Assembly (NCBI GenBank): GCA_963922775.1
Contig: CAWUJG010000004.1
Location: 1 to 60,520 of the forward strand
Direction: 5' to 3'
DNA from: JAHDDH01 sp963922775
Lineage (GTDB): Bacteria > Bacteroidota > Bacteroidia > Cytophagales > Amoebophilaceae
Length of the DNA: 60,520 bases
In this document: positions 8,274-18,411 of the stretch, in pieces
How the letters are laid out: every line of letters begins with the position of its first letter
Position numbering within the stretch: the stretch's first letter is position 1
Position numbers and translations under genes: made by a program
The notes under the pieces: model-generated
Seen by the model: the letters and a program-made list of their open reading frames with translations, nothing else
The model's database searches: none
What the model was told of the DNA's origin: nothing

Positions 8274-10592
8274 TTAAATTTTTGATAAACTTTGTAATAA
8301 CTTTTGTAAACTAATTTCATCTTGAATAAGTACTTCCCTAGCTTTACTCCCCTCAAAAGGACCTACAATACCAGCTGTTTCTAGCTGATCTATCAATCTA
8401 CCTGCTCTATTATATCCTAACTTGAGTTTACGCTGTATAAGCGATGTGCTTCCCTGCTGGTGCGTAACAATCAATTTTGCTGCTTCTTCAAACAGATCAT
8501 CTTTTTCTGATAAATTTTTTGTTAGACCTTCTTCTTTATCTTCTCCTTCATACTTAGGCAACATATAAGCAGATTCATATCCACGTTGTCCACCAATATA
8601 AGCACAAACACTTTCTACCTCTGCTGTGTCTAAAAAAGGACACTGCAATCGGATAATTTCAGAATTCATAGATACCAACATATCTCCCTGTCCTACCAAT
8701 TGCTCTGCTCCACCAGCATCTAATATAGTTCTTGAATCAATTTTAGAAGTTACCCTAAATGATATTCTCACAGGAAAATTTGCCTTTATAATACCTGTAA
8801 TTACATTTACTGAAGGCCGCTGTGTAGCCAACACTAAATGAATACCTATAGCCCTAGCCAGCTGAGCTAAACGAGCTATAGGCAATTCTATTTCTTTTCC
8901 AGCAGTCATCATCATGTCAGCAAACTCATCAATTACCAAAACAATATAAGGCAAAAATTGATGTCCTTTTTGAGGATTAAGTTTTCTTTGTACAAATTTT
9001 TCATTGTATTCTTTTATATTTCTTACTCCTGCTTCTTTTAATAATTCATATCTATTATCCATTTCCATACATAATGAATTTAATGTATGAATTACTTCTT
9101 TTGTTGCTGTAATAATAGGTTCATCATTATCAGGTAACTTAGCTAAAAAATGTCTTTCAATCTTATTATATAAAGAAAGCTCTACTTTTTTAGGATCTAC
9201 AAGTACAAATTTAAGTTGTGAAGGATGTTTTTTGTATAGCAAAGAAGCTAATACCACATTAAGCCCTACAGATTTTCCTTGTCCAGTAGCCCCTGCTATT
9301 AAAAGATGAGGCATACAAGCCAAGTCAGCAAAAAAAATTTCATTGGCAATAGTTTTGCCTAAAGCAATAGGCAACTCAAAAGTACCTTTCATAAATTTTT
9401 CTGTAGCCAAAATACTCCGTAATGATACCATCTCTTTTTGTGTATTAGGCACTTCTATCCCAATAGTTCCTTTTCCAGGAATAGGTGCAATAATACGTAT
9501 GCCAAGTGCTGCCAAACTAAGTGCAATATCATCTTCTAAATTTTTAATTTTAGAAATTTTAATACCTGCTTCAGGCACTATTTCATATAAAGTAACTGTT
9601 GGTCCAATAGTAGCTTTAATGTGTGCAATACTTATTTTAAAGTTAATGAGTGTAGTAACAATTCTATCTTTATTAGCCTCTAACTCATCTTTTGTGACTT
9701 TTACCTGACTATTACTATCATGTGGAGAAAGCAAGTTAATAGTAGGATACTTGTAGCCTGAAAGATCAAGTTTAGGATCATAATTTTCTACTTCTGATGA
9801 AAATTTTTCAACAAAGTCATTTTTTTTTACTAAAAAATCAGTTTTTTCAACATTTTTTTTTACTGAACTTATGGGTTTATAATTTTTATTTTCCTCTATA
9901 TCTATCTCTTTTTTTTGTGTATACAATAAATTTTCATTTGGCAATACTGGTTTTGCATATTTTTCTGATCTTTTTTGCTTATTTAATTTCTTGAGCCTAA
10001 GAGAAAAGAACTTTTTACTCCCTAAGGAAGTAACATTGAAAAAATATATGATAAAAATTATGAAAGAAACAATAAGCAAAAGTAAAATACCCCAACCCAA
10101 AAAATTATACAGCGGAACAGCTAAAAAAAAACCTATGCCACCAAGTAACTTAAATGCTATATCATACTTAAAAACAGTATAAAAAAATCCTAAAAAAATA
10201 TTCAGCCAAAGAATAAAAAATAATACAAAAGAAAAAAAAATTTTCAATCCAATCTTTTTTTTATATACATATTGATGACCCAATATATAACAAAGCAGAG
10301 GAATAAAAAATGCTGTAATGCCAAACCATCTAAAAACAAAATAATAAGCGCATATAGCCCCTAATAGACCTAGCCAATTTTGTATTTTCACTTTTTGAAT
10401 AGTAATATTTTGAGTAATAAAAGCTTCCACCATACTTTGATCTACCTGTTCATATAAGTAGTGAGAAAAAAAAGCAAGGAATAAAAATATAGCTATACCC
10501 TGCATTGTAATACCAAAAATTAAAGGTATTCTTTTATCTTTATACCAATACTTACTCTGTTCTTTCTTTTTTATAGGAGTATTTTTAGCCAT
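8274..10592 (-). CDS. ftsK: DNA translocase FtsK
   Basis: The division-septum DNA pump. The N-terminal ~190 residues hold four or five hydrophobic membrane segments. A short charged linker follows (~200-270). The motor starts near 275, with Walker A GATGQGKS near residue 430 and Walker B VLVIDEFADM. The C-terminal gamma winged helix (~710-770) reads LGYNRAGRLIDQLE, the KOPS-reading domain. It coordinates XerCD chromosome-dimer resolution with division. The ATG at 10592 begins 1 bp after the pyrD stop; an ATG at 10607 or TTG at 10610 would overlap pyrD, so the start is not settled. The linker is short, as in other Bacteroidetes. Confidence 0.95.
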   Translation of the reverse strand: MAKNTPIKKKEQSKYWYKDKRIPLIFGITMQGIAIFLFLAFFSHYLYEQVDQSMVEAFITQNITIQKVKIQNWLGLLGAICAYYFVFRWFGITAFFIPLLCYILGHQYVYKKKIGLKIFFSFVLFFILWLNIFLGFFYTVFKYDIAFKLLGGIGFFLAVPLYNFLGWGILLLLIVSFIIFIIYFFNVTSLGSKKFFSLRLKKLNKQKRSEKYAKPVLPNENLLYTQKKEIDIEENKNYKPISSVKKNVEKTDFLVKKNDFVEKFSSEVENYDPKLDLSGYKYPTINLLSPHDSNSQVKVTKDELEANKDRIVTTLINFKISIAHIKATIGPTVTLYEIVPEAGIKISKIKNLEDDIALSLAALGIRIIAPIPGKGTIGIEVPNTQKEMVSLRSILATEKFMKGTFELPIALGKTIANEIFFADLACMPHLLIAGATGQGKSVGLNVVLASLLYKKHPSQLKFVLVDPKKVELSLYNKIERHFLAKLPDNDEPIITATKEVIHTLNSLCMEMDNRYELLKEAGVRNIKEYNEKFVQRKLNPQKGHQFLPYIVLVIDEFADMMMTAGKEIELPIARLAQLARAIGIHLVLATQRPSVNVITGIIKANFPVRISFRVTSKIDSRTILDAGGAEQLVGQGDMLVSMNSEIIRLQCPFLDTAEVESVCAYIGGQRGYESAYMLPKYEGEDKEEGLTKNLSEKDDLFEEAAKLIVTHQQGSTSLIQRKLKLGYNRAGRLIDQLETAGIVGPFEGSKAREVLIQDEISLQKLLQSLSKI

Positions 10593-10593
10593 A

Positions 10594-11634
10594 TTATATT
10601 TTCTCATCAAAATATTTTTTTAAAATGGCTTTATTAATAGCTTTTATTAAGCCTGGGCCTTTATAAATCATGCCAGTATAAACTTGTATTAATGATGCCC
10701 CTGCTTCAATTTTTTCTATAGCATCTTTTGCAGACATAATACCTCCTGAAGCAATAATAGGTATAGTATTTGCAGTTTTTTGGGAAATATATTTTATTAT
10801 AGCTGTAGACCTATCTTTTAATGGATAGCCACTTATCCCTCCCATTCCTATAGAATGAATTTTTTCTTGGCTTGTTTTGAGTTTATCTCTTGATATTGTA
10901 GTATTAGTAGCAATAATACCTGCTATTTTTTGTTCTTTTACAACAGTAATAATATCATCAATTTCTTTTTCTGTAATATCTGGTGATATTTTTATGAGTA
11001 TAGGAATTTTTTTATGATTTATCTTTTGTATTTGTTCTAACAGTGTAAACAATACACTTTTATACTGTAATTTTCTTAATCCTGGCGTATTGGGTGAACT
11101 TATATTAACCACTATATAGCTAGCAAATGGACTTAAAGCAGTAAAGCAAGCTAAATAATCAGCTATTATATTTTTATTTGGTGTATCTTTATTTTTACCT
11201 ATATTAATACCTAGTGCAATAGAATTCTTATTTTTTTTTAATCGCTTTACAATATCTTCTAAACCATCATTGTTAAAACCCATTCTATTAATTAAAGCTT
11301 CATCTTTAGGCAAACGAAAAAGGCGTGGTTTATCTTGTCCAAGTTGATTTTTAGGCGTAATTGTACCTATTTCTATAAAGCCAAAACCAAACATAGACAA
11401 AGGACCAATCATTTGTGCATTTTTGTCAAATCCAGCAGCTAGGCCTACTGGATTGGCAAAGGTAATGCCAAAAATTTTTTTTTCAAGTCTTTTATCTTTT
11501 ACACAATATATACTACAAAGCAATTTTTTTATACAGGGTATTCTGTAAATAATCCAGATAAAATAAAAAAAAAAATGATGTATTTTTTCAGGATCAAAAA
11601 AAAATAGAATTTTTTTGATAAAATACCGATACAT
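10594..11634 (-). CDS. pyrD: Dihydroorotate dehydrogenase (quinone), class 2
   Basis: Oxidises dihydroorotate to orotate in pyrimidine synthesis and passes electrons to quinone at the inner membrane. The 346-residue length and hydrophobic amphipathic N-terminus (~1-45, rich in F/I/Y) mark class 2. Motifs include NPVGLAAGFDKNA, the substrate segment NRMGFNNDG, the active-site serine loop NISSPNTPGLR near residue 180, and the FMN phosphate-binding IIASGGI. No other pyrimidine gene is in the window. It abuts ftsK on the same strand, and the outer-membrane-protein gene ends 18 bp away. Confidence 0.95.
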   Translation of the reverse strand: MYRYFIKKILFFFDPEKIHHFFFYFIWIIYRIPCIKKLLCSIYCVKDKRLEKKIFGITFANPVGLAAGFDKNAQMIGPLSMFGFGFIEIGTITPKNQLGQDKPRLFRLPKDEALINRMGFNNDGLEDIVKRLKKNKNSIALGINIGKNKDTPNKNIIADYLACFTALSPFASYIVVNISSPNTPGLRKLQYKSVLFTLLEQIQKINHKKIPILIKISPDITEKEIDDIITVVKEQKIAGIIATNTTISRDKLKTSQEKIHSIGMGGISGYPLKDRSTAIIKYISQKTANTIPIIASGGIMSAKDAIEKIEAGASLIQVYTGMIYKGPGLIKAINKAILKKYFDEKI

Positions 11635-11652
11635 TAAAAATAGAAATAAAGT

Positions 11653-12621
11653 TTATGATGTATAATTAAAATTGCCATATTTATCTTTTCCCTTAAATAT
11701 AGATATACCTCTAAATATTTTTTTATTATGTATATGGTCCTTTTCTATATGGCAATATTTTGTTTTACATCTGGGTAATAATGGAGGACATATAGTAATA
11801 CCAAATTCTATACCAAATTTTTTGTAAGAAAGTATTACAGCAGTTTTATTTGATTTTACAAGACTATTTTCAAATATAAAAGGAAATTCATAATGTGGTT
11901 TAAATGATAATGATACACAAGAAGATATCTTTTTTTCTATGTTCATACTTATCTTATGAATAAAATTATAAGCATAGTAATTATTTTTTTGTTGTTTATA
12001 GTGTATATCTTTTAATCGAGTATAGGCTAATGATATTCCTCCATTATATTCTAGTAGAAATCTATATTGTGTACTATTATAAAATATAAATCCTAGTTGT
12101 GCTAAAAAAGCTAAAGAATATGTTGTTGGTTTTTTAACCAAGTAATTTTTTTTATGTTCTTCTTCAAGAATATCATAGAAAGTATAAGATAATTTTTTTA
12201 TGGTGTGTACACATAATCTTGTTCTAAAACCTATCCTTAATCTTTTTGCTATATCAGTATGTATTCCCAAATAGATAGGATATATAACATTTTGTCCACT
12301 AATAGTCATATCAACTTGATCCATAGATTCGAGATCTTTTTCTAAATCTATTTCAAAGTCTAATGCTTTTTTATAGCTATTATATAGAAAACGAGTTAAA
12401 TAATATTCTTCATGATCAATAATATATAAATCATTACCCTGCAAAAGCATTTTTTTATTTATAATATTTATAGTATGATCTATAAATGATGGTTCAACAC
12501 CAAAACTGAAGTTAAATTCATGCATTAATTTTCTCCATATAGAAGGCTGTGCCATGGTAGATGGCATAAAATATAGGGGTACAATAAAGATTAATGACAG
12601 TTTTTGAAATATTTTTTTCAT
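11653..12621 (-). CDS. Putative outer-membrane beta-barrel protein
   Basis: A 322-residue exported protein of no family I can name. Residues 1-24 form a signal peptide (KK then a hydrophobic core, cleavage after MAQ). The rest alternates aromatic and polar residues in short strands (e.g. YRFLLEYNGGISLAYT, FGIEFGITI), as in small Bacteroidetes beta barrels. A cysteine/histidine-containing C-terminal stretch (PPLLPRCKTKYCHIEKDH) resembles a tail seen in other Bacteroidetes surface proteins. It lies between hslU and pyrD on the same strand. Confidence 0.6.
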   Translation of the reverse strand: MKKIFQKLSLIFIVPLYFMPSTMAQPSIWRKLMHEFNFSFGVEPSFIDHTINIINKKMLLQGNDLYIIDHEEYYLTRFLYNSYKKALDFEIDLEKDLESMDQVDMTISGQNVIYPIYLGIHTDIAKRLRIGFRTRLCVHTIKKLSYTFYDILEEEHKKNYLVKKPTTYSLAFLAQLGFIFYNSTQYRFLLEYNGGISLAYTRLKDIHYKQQKNNYYAYNFIHKISMNIEKKISSCVSLSFKPHYEFPFIFENSLVKSNKTAVILSYKKFGIEFGITICPPLLPRCKTKYCHIEKDHIHNKKIFRGISIFKGKDKYGNFNYTS

Positions 12622-12681
12622 GCTTTTATTAATTTTATGGTTACAGTTGTAATATTCAAATTTTTCAATATATTAAAAATA

Positions 12682-14055
12682 TCAAAGAATATATTCACTT
12701 GTATCTTTACATTGTGCTAATTTTTGTAATTTTTCTATTACAAATGGTTGATTTATAGTAATTTTTGATTTGGCTTTAATCATGTCAGGTACATCAAACA
12801 AGAAGTCATTTAGTAAATGACTCATAACAGTATGCAACCTTCTTGCTCCAATATTTTCTATATTTTCATTGATTTCAAAAGCTATTTTTGCAATAGCTTT
12901 TAATGCTTCTTCTTCAAAATGAATATGTACGTTTTCTGCTTCAAAGAGCAATTGATATTGCTTAATTAAGGCGTTTTTAGGTTCTTGAAGTATACGATAA
13001 AAATCTTTTTGTGTAAGATTATCCAGTTCTACTCTTATAGGAAACCTGCCTTGAAGCTCTGGTATAAGATCAGAAGGTTTTGCAACATGAAATGCACCTG
13101 CAGCAATAAATAATATATGATCTGTATTTACAGTTCCGTATTTTGTATGTACAGCACTTCCCTCTACTATGGGTAAAAGATCACGCTGTACACCTTCTCT
13201 ACTCACATTAGGACCTCCTTTTTTAGCAAATTTTTCTGCTATTTTATCTATTTCATCTATAAATACAATACCCATAGATTGAGATTTTTCTATAGCTTCT
13301 TCTTTTACTTTATCCATATCTATTAATTTAGTACTTTCTTGTTCTATAAGTAACTTTTTTGCTTCTGCTATAGTTACCTTTTTCTTTCTTTCTTTTTGGG
13401 GAAGCATACCACTAAGCATATCTTGTAAATGGATTAAAGATGATTCATTCATCATACCTCCTCCTATCATACCAAATCCTGATTTCTGTTGCTTAGAAGC
13501 TATTTTTATATGTATTTTTTTATTGTCTAGATCACCTGAACGTATTTTCACTCGAAACTGCTGCCTAGTTTTTTCATTATTCACTTTTTCGTCTTCTTGA
13601 TTTATTTTTTGATCTTGTATTATAGGGGGTACTAAAGCATCTAAAATGATATTTTCAACATTTTGCATTGCTTTTTTTTTGATATTTTTTTTGTGTTTTG
13701 TTTTCACAATATGCATGGCATTTTCTACTAAATCTCTTACCATACTTTCTACATCACGACCTACATAACCTACCTCAGTATATTTAGAGGCCTCTACCTT
13801 TACAAAAGGAGCATTAGCTATTTTAGCTAATCTTTTTGCTATTTCTGTTTTTCCTACACCTGTAGCACCTATCATAAGTATATTATTAGGTATAATATCT
13901 TTTTGTATTTCTGTGTCTAGCTGTATCCTTCGCCATCTATTTCTTAATGCTATAGCAACATTTTTTTTAGCTTTATTTTGACCTACAATATATTTATCTA
14001 AAATATCTACTATAGCTTTAGGAGTTAAATAATACTGATTTTCATGCATATGCAT
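12682..14055 (-). CDS. hslU: HslU, ATPase subunit of HslUV protease
   Basis: 457 residues, a Clp/Hsp100-type unfoldase. N-terminal LTPKAIVDILDKYIVGQ and Walker A GATGVGKTE near residue 60 are followed by the family hallmark VEASKYTEVGYVGRDVESM. The intermediate I-domain spans about 110-230. Walker B VFIDEIDKIA and the sensor region GAFHVAKPSDLIPELQGRFPIRVEL come next, and C-terminal ENIGARRLHTV carries the sensor-2 arginine. The protein ends in DTSEYIL, and such hydrophobic tails dock into HslV. hslV is not adjacent, so the partner protease must be elsewhere or lost. It is followed by lon and rseP upstream on the same strand, a proteolysis cluster. Confidence 0.96.
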   Translation of the reverse strand: MHMHENQYYLTPKAIVDILDKYIVGQNKAKKNVAIALRNRWRRIQLDTEIQKDIIPNNILMIGATGVGKTEIAKRLAKIANAPFVKVEASKYTEVGYVGRDVESMVRDLVENAMHIVKTKHKKNIKKKAMQNVENIILDALVPPIIQDQKINQEDEKVNNEKTRQQFRVKIRSGDLDNKKIHIKIASKQQKSGFGMIGGGMMNESSLIHLQDMLSGMLPQKERKKKVTIAEAKKLLIEQESTKLIDMDKVKEEAIEKSQSMGIVFIDEIDKIAEKFAKKGGPNVSREGVQRDLLPIVEGSAVHTKYGTVNTDHILFIAAGAFHVAKPSDLIPELQGRFPIRVELDNLTQKDFYRILQEPKNALIKQYQLLFEAENVHIHFEEEALKAIAKIAFEINENIENIGARRLHTVMSHLLNDFLFDVPDMIKAKSKITINQPFVIEKLQKLAQCKDTSEYIL

Positions 14056-14079
14056 ATTATTTATTTAGAAATATTTTTT

Positions 14080-16557
14080 TCACTTTGTAAATTGCCATAC
14101 CTTACTATTTGGTTCTTTATTTTTTTGTAGTGCAAGAGCAATTAGTTCAGAAATACTGTCTATATAATTTATATTTATATTTTCAATATATTCTTTTTTT
14201 ATTTCAGAAATATCTTTTTCATTTTTTTTTGACAGTAGTATTGTATTAATACCAGCATGTTTTGCTGCTAAAATTTTTTCTTGAATACCACCTACAGGTA
14301 AAATTTTTCCTCTAAGTGTTATTTCTCCTGTCATGGCTAATTTTTCTTTTACCTTTCTTTGGGTATAGAGGGATAGTATAGAAACAAATAGCGTAATACC
14401 TGCAGAAGGACCATCTTTAGGAATAGCCCCTGCTGGTACATGAATATGTAAATCATATTGTTGAAATACCCTATTATCTATGCCATATGCCTCTGCATAG
14501 GCTTTTATATAAGAAAGTGCTGTAATAGCAGATTCCTTCATAATATCGCCTAGCTGACCAGACAATGTGAGCTTGCCTTTACCTTGGCTGAGCGAAGACT
14601 CTATAAAGAGAATATCTCCTCCTACAGGAGTCCATGCTAACCCTATAGCTACACCTGGAATATCGATATGCTGATATATTTCTTTATCAAAAGTAGCATT
14701 TCCTAAAAGTTGATGGATATGTTTAGTATTTATTTTTTTAGAATATTCTTCTTCTAAAACAATATTTTTAGCAATTTTTCTTACAATTTTGCCTAATTTT
14801 CTATCAAGCTCTCTTACTCCTGACTCTTTTGTATGTTCTTCTATAACTTTTTTTATAGCTTTAATATCTATAGTTAGATCTCGAAATTTTAGCCCATGAT
14901 TTTTCTTTTGTTTAGGAATCAAATATTTTTGAGCAATAAACATTTTTTCTTCTATAGTATATCCATTTACAGGTATAATTTCCATTCTATCACGTAGAGG
15001 ACGTGGAATAGTATCTAAAGAATTGGCAGTAGTAATAAATAAAACCTGTGATAAATCGTAAGGAACTTCTAAAAAGTTATCTACAAAAGTATTATTTTGT
15101 TCAGGATCTAGCACTTCTAGCAATGCTGAAGAAGGATCTCCTCTAAAATGACTATCTACCTTATCTATTTCATCTAGCAGCATTACAGGATTACTAGCTT
15201 TAGCCTTATTTATATGCTGTATAATTTTTCCTGGCATAGCAGCAACATAAGTTTTTCTATGTCCTCTAATTTCTGCTTCATCTTGCAGACCACCTAAAAA
15301 TACTTTTACATATTTTCTGTTGAGTGCTTTGGCTATAGATTCGCCTAAAGATGTTTTTCCTACACCAGGAGGTCCATAAAGGCAGAGTATAGGACCTTTC
15401 ATATTTTTTTTTAATTTTACAGCAGCCAAGTATTCTATAATACGTTCTTTTACTTTATCTAATCCATAATGATGTTTATCTAAAACTTTTTTTGCTCTAA
15501 CCAAGTCTAAATTGTCTTTAGTATAAACCTGCCAAGGCAATTCTAAAAATAATTCTGCATGATTAATATAAGTAGCATAGTCTGAAGAGTGTGTATGAAG
15601 ACGTTCTGCTTTATCTAAATTTTTGTAAAAATACTCAGCAACTTCTTCTGGCCATTTCTTTTTACTACCTAAGACTTTTAATTCTTCTATTTCAGACTCT
15701 TCATCTTGATCACCTAATTCTTTTTGTAATACTTTAATTTGTTGCTTTAACAAAAAATCTTTTTGGTCTTTTTTTATATTTTCATACAATTTATGGTGCA
15801 TTTCTTTTTGTATGTGTGCCATTTCTTGTTTCTTAAGCAAGTATTCTATTAGATAGAGACCTCTTTCTTCTACATCATCAATAGCCAATAATTTTTGTTT
15901 TTGTATAGTATCAGTATTTAAATTAAAGCACAAAAAATTAATTAAAAAATTATCATCTTTTATTTTTTTCATATTTTCCTGAAGTTCTTCTAATCCACCT
16001 ACTTCATCTTTGAGATGGGAAAACATTTTTTGAGATACTTCATTAATTTTATCTATGAGTGCTATTACTTTTGGCTGTTTTTTATCTAATAATTTTTCTT
16101 TTAGCAATTTTATTTTTGCAAAAATTTTTGTTTCTTCTTGTATAATTTTTTTTACTTCAAACCTTGTATTACCTTTAATAATAGCTACTTTTCTTTTATC
16201 AGGAAGTTCTAATATTTTAAGTACCGTAGCAGTGATGCCATGTGAAAAAAAAATATTTTTATTTTGTGGTATTATGCCTATGCTTTCATCATTATCATAA
16301 GCTTGCTGCACTATTTCTACACTTTGTTCATGTTTTAATATTAATGGTATTACAATTTTAGGCAATACAACAAGGTTAATTTCATGTAAAATAGGTAAAA
16401 TTGAAGGTATGTTTTCTTTTTGACTAAGATTTTCAGCCTCTTCACTACTATGTTCAGAAAAAGTAAAAAATACAGGCAGAATATAATCTGAATGAGGATG
16501 ATCAAAAGATACTAAAGGAGATTTGAATGAATCTTCAAGCATAATTTGGGGTTGCAT
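14080..16557 (-). CDS. lon: Lon protease
   Basis: 825 residues with the LonA layout. The substrate-binding N-domain spans ~45-250 and a coiled region reaches ~320. The AAA module has Walker A GPPGVGKTS near residue 397 and Walker B PVMLLDEIDK. The serine-lysine protease domain has serine in KDGPSAGIT (~717) and lysine in GGIQEKILAAKHAG (~760). Lon degrades misfolded and regulatory proteins with ATP. The upstream spacing to rseP (62 bp) and the 24 bp to hslU suggest a shared transcript. Confidence 0.97.
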   Translation of the reverse strand: MQPQIMLEDSFKSPLVSFDHPHSDYILPVFFTFSEHSSEEAENLSQKENIPSILPILHEINLVVLPKIVIPLILKHEQSVEIVQQAYDNDESIGIIPQNKNIFFSHGITATVLKILELPDKRKVAIIKGNTRFEVKKIIQEETKIFAKIKLLKEKLLDKKQPKVIALIDKINEVSQKMFSHLKDEVGGLEELQENMKKIKDDNFLINFLCFNLNTDTIQKQKLLAIDDVEERGLYLIEYLLKKQEMAHIQKEMHHKLYENIKKDQKDFLLKQQIKVLQKELGDQDEESEIEELKVLGSKKKWPEEVAEYFYKNLDKAERLHTHSSDYATYINHAELFLELPWQVYTKDNLDLVRAKKVLDKHHYGLDKVKERIIEYLAAVKLKKNMKGPILCLYGPPGVGKTSLGESIAKALNRKYVKVFLGGLQDEAEIRGHRKTYVAAMPGKIIQHINKAKASNPVMLLDEIDKVDSHFRGDPSSALLEVLDPEQNNTFVDNFLEVPYDLSQVLFITTANSLDTIPRPLRDRMEIIPVNGYTIEEKMFIAQKYLIPKQKKNHGLKFRDLTIDIKAIKKVIEEHTKESGVRELDRKLGKIVRKIAKNIVLEEEYSKKINTKHIHQLLGNATFDKEIYQHIDIPGVAIGLAWTPVGGDILFIESSLSQGKGKLTLSGQLGDIMKESAITALSYIKAYAEAYGIDNRVFQQYDLHIHVPAGAIPKDGPSAGITLFVSILSLYTQRKVKEKLAMTGEITLRGKILPVGGIQEKILAAKHAGINTILLSKKNEKDISEIKKEYIENININYIDSISELIALALQKNKEPNSKVWQFTK

Positions 16558-16618
16558 ATTATTAATGTTATTGATAAGAGTATGATCAAAAATTGTACCA
16601 AAATAATTTTACACCTAT

Positions 16619-17923
16619 CTAGAAAAATTTAGAGACATCATTAAATATAGTGTATAAGGCTAAAGATAATAGAAGTAAAATGCCTATTTTTTGTACGATT
16701 ATTAAAAACTTTGTAGGCAAACTACGTCCAACAATCATTTCATATAGTAAAAATAAGCTATGTCCTCCATCTAAGGCAGGTATAGGGAGAAAATTAACAA
16801 AAGCCAAAACCATGGATAAAAAACCTATTATCTGCCAGAAATGAATAGCATTAAATTTTGTACCAAATACTTTAGCAATACCAATAGGCCCTGTTAAGGA
16901 TTGAGATGCTGATATTTTTCCTGTAAAAATTTTTGTTAATCCTATGGCATTTGTCCATACAACATCAAAAGCCCTTTGCGTACCTATTATTACGGCATCT
17001 ACTAAGTTATATTGTTTATTTTGAAATGACAATAAAAGCTTCGGGTAAAAACCTAACTTACCATTAGCATTAATTATTACTTCTTTTTCTATTAAAGATT
17101 GGTTATTTTCATAAATTATTTGTACTTTTTGTCCTTTAAACTGCATTAAAAGATGAGTAAGTTCTTGAAAATAGGAAGCAGGATATCCATTTATAGATAC
17201 AACTTTATCTCCATTCTGGAGACCTATTTTTTCTGCTGTACTCCCTGGGGCTGTTTTTTCCACTACATATGGACAAAGAGCTTCTATAAATGGCTGTTTT
17301 TTTTGTGCTAATTTTTCTACAAATTTTTCAGGCAATTGAATGGTAATTGTTTCTCCATTTCTTAACACAGTATAATATCCTTCATTTAAAAAATGATAAG
17401 GATTCATAGTATCATCAAATTTTTCAAAATCTTTTCCTCCTATGTTTACTATTTTATCTCCTTTTTGAAACCCTATTTCTTTTCCTAATTCATGAGGATA
17501 AATACCATGTTTATTCATTTCATTTTTAGAGACATATTGTTCTCCTATAGAAAAAGTCAAAATTATGTAGATAATAACTCCAGAGATAATGTTAAAAATA
17601 ATACCTCCCATAATAACTAACCATCTTTGCCAAGCAGGTTTAGCAGAAAATTCCCAAGGTTTTGGTTTTTCATTCAATTGCTTTTGATCTAAATATTCAT
17701 CTAGCATACCAGCTATTTTTACTGATCCGCCTAAAGGTATGGCTCCTATAGCATATTCAGTATGGCCAACTTTAAAACTAAATATTTTTGGTGGAAATCC
17801 TATGGAAAATTTTTCTACACGCATGCCAAAGAATCGAGCAAAGAGCATATGTCCTAATTCATGCAAGCCTACTATAATAGTTAACCCTACAATAAATTGC
17901 AATACCATTATTAAAATATCCAT
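16619..17923 (-). CDS. rseP: RseP-type site-2 zinc metalloprotease
   Basis: An inner-membrane intramembrane protease. From the ATG at 17923 the zinc motif HELGH is at residues 21-25, and LDGGH near residue 380 supplies the third ligand region. Two PDZ-like domains lie between (~120-200 and ~205-290; the second carries GSTAEKIGLQNGDKVVSING). Four hydrophobic segments fit the membrane topology. The TTG at 17935 would add four residues and is less likely. RseP homologues cleave anti-sigma factors or signal-peptide remnants; no anti-sigma gene is nearby. A 476-bp region precedes it. Confidence 0.94.
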   Translation of the reverse strand: MDILIMVLQFIVGLTIIVGLHELGHMLFARFFGMRVEKFSIGFPPKIFSFKVGHTEYAIGAIPLGGSVKIAGMLDEYLDQKQLNEKPKPWEFSAKPAWQRWLVIMGGIIFNIISGVIIYIILTFSIGEQYVSKNEMNKHGIYPHELGKEIGFQKGDKIVNIGGKDFEKFDDTMNPYHFLNEGYYTVLRNGETITIQLPEKFVEKLAQKKQPFIEALCPYVVEKTAPGSTAEKIGLQNGDKVVSINGYPASYFQELTHLLMQFKGQKVQIIYENNQSLIEKEVIINANGKLGFYPKLLLSFQNKQYNLVDAVIIGTQRAFDVVWTNAIGLTKIFTGKISASQSLTGPIGIAKVFGTKFNAIHFWQIIGFLSMVLAFVNFLPIPALDGGHSLFLLYEMIVGRSLPTKFLIIVQKIGILLLLSLALYTIFNDVSKFF

Positions 17924-17942
17924 ATAATTAAGCAATAATTTT

Positions 17943-18086
17943 TAAAATGTTGAGAGTGTATATTTTTTATTCTGATAAATACAGTAGAAAAAAATGTAAA
18001 TTTTAATATATTTTTATAAAAAAATCAATATAATAAATCTAATTGAAATAAACTGAAAATAAGTATACTCTCAATTCAACATTTTA
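17943..18086. repeat. Imperfect inverted repeat pair enclosing ~100 bp
   Basis: TAAAATGTTGA starting at 17943 recurs inverted near 18075-18086, and the GAG..TATA end of the left arm pairs with TATACTCTC at 18064-18072. The arms differ by a 5-base insertion in the right arm and a 2-base insertion in the left. The interior is almost pure A/T. This could be the relic of a small mobile element or a long hairpin in the rseP leader. Confidence 0.4.
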
Positions 18087-18138
18087 CATTTTTTCTGATT
18101 GTTGACTTAAAATTTATTTTTTTTATTGTACAGATTAA

Positions 18139-18300
18139 TTAGGGATGAGATAAAGTATATTTTATTGTGTTTTGACTGTGTTTAAGGAGTTGTTCTGGTT
18201 GGCTTTTTAAAGATTTAAATTCTATATTATTATTTATTTTAGTGTTTTAGTTGTTTTTTTGTATAGCCTCATAGGCTTCTTTTTCAGTTACTTTGATTAT
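18139..18300 (-). pseudogene. Possible gene relic before rseP
   Basis: On the minus strand one frame reads IIKVTEKEAYEAIQKNN, a TAA, then about 34 further codons (..IEFKSLKSQPEQLLKH..) to a second TAA at 18139-18141. The residue make-up is protein-like rather than the K/N/I/F noise of random AT-rich DNA. I do not recognise the family, and there is no clear start. It is most likely the eroded end of a lost gene. Confidence 0.3.
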
Positions 18301-18411
18301 ATATTATAGTTCCCCAAAAATCATCAGATTACAAAAAAATTTTATACAAACAAATAGATCTAAAATCTACTAGATCACATTCTTTAAAAATTTCTACAAT
18401 CAAACAAAATA

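Larger units (their letters stand above)
17924..18411. other. Long non-coding region upstream of rseP
   Basis: About 490 bp between radA and rseP, both minus strand. It contains an imperfect inverted repeat (17943-18086) and, on the minus strand, a decayed reading frame (18139-18300); both are listed separately. No RNA gene was recognised. Confidence 0.55.

Noticed and set aside
9343..9708. A 121-codon plus-strand frame inside ftsK
   Set aside because: It lies wholly antisense to the conserved FtsK motor and has no recognisable domain.
12682..17923. hslU-lon-rseP as a prophage or stress island
   Set aside because: All three are ordinary core proteases with host-like composition; clustering alone does not indicate transfer.
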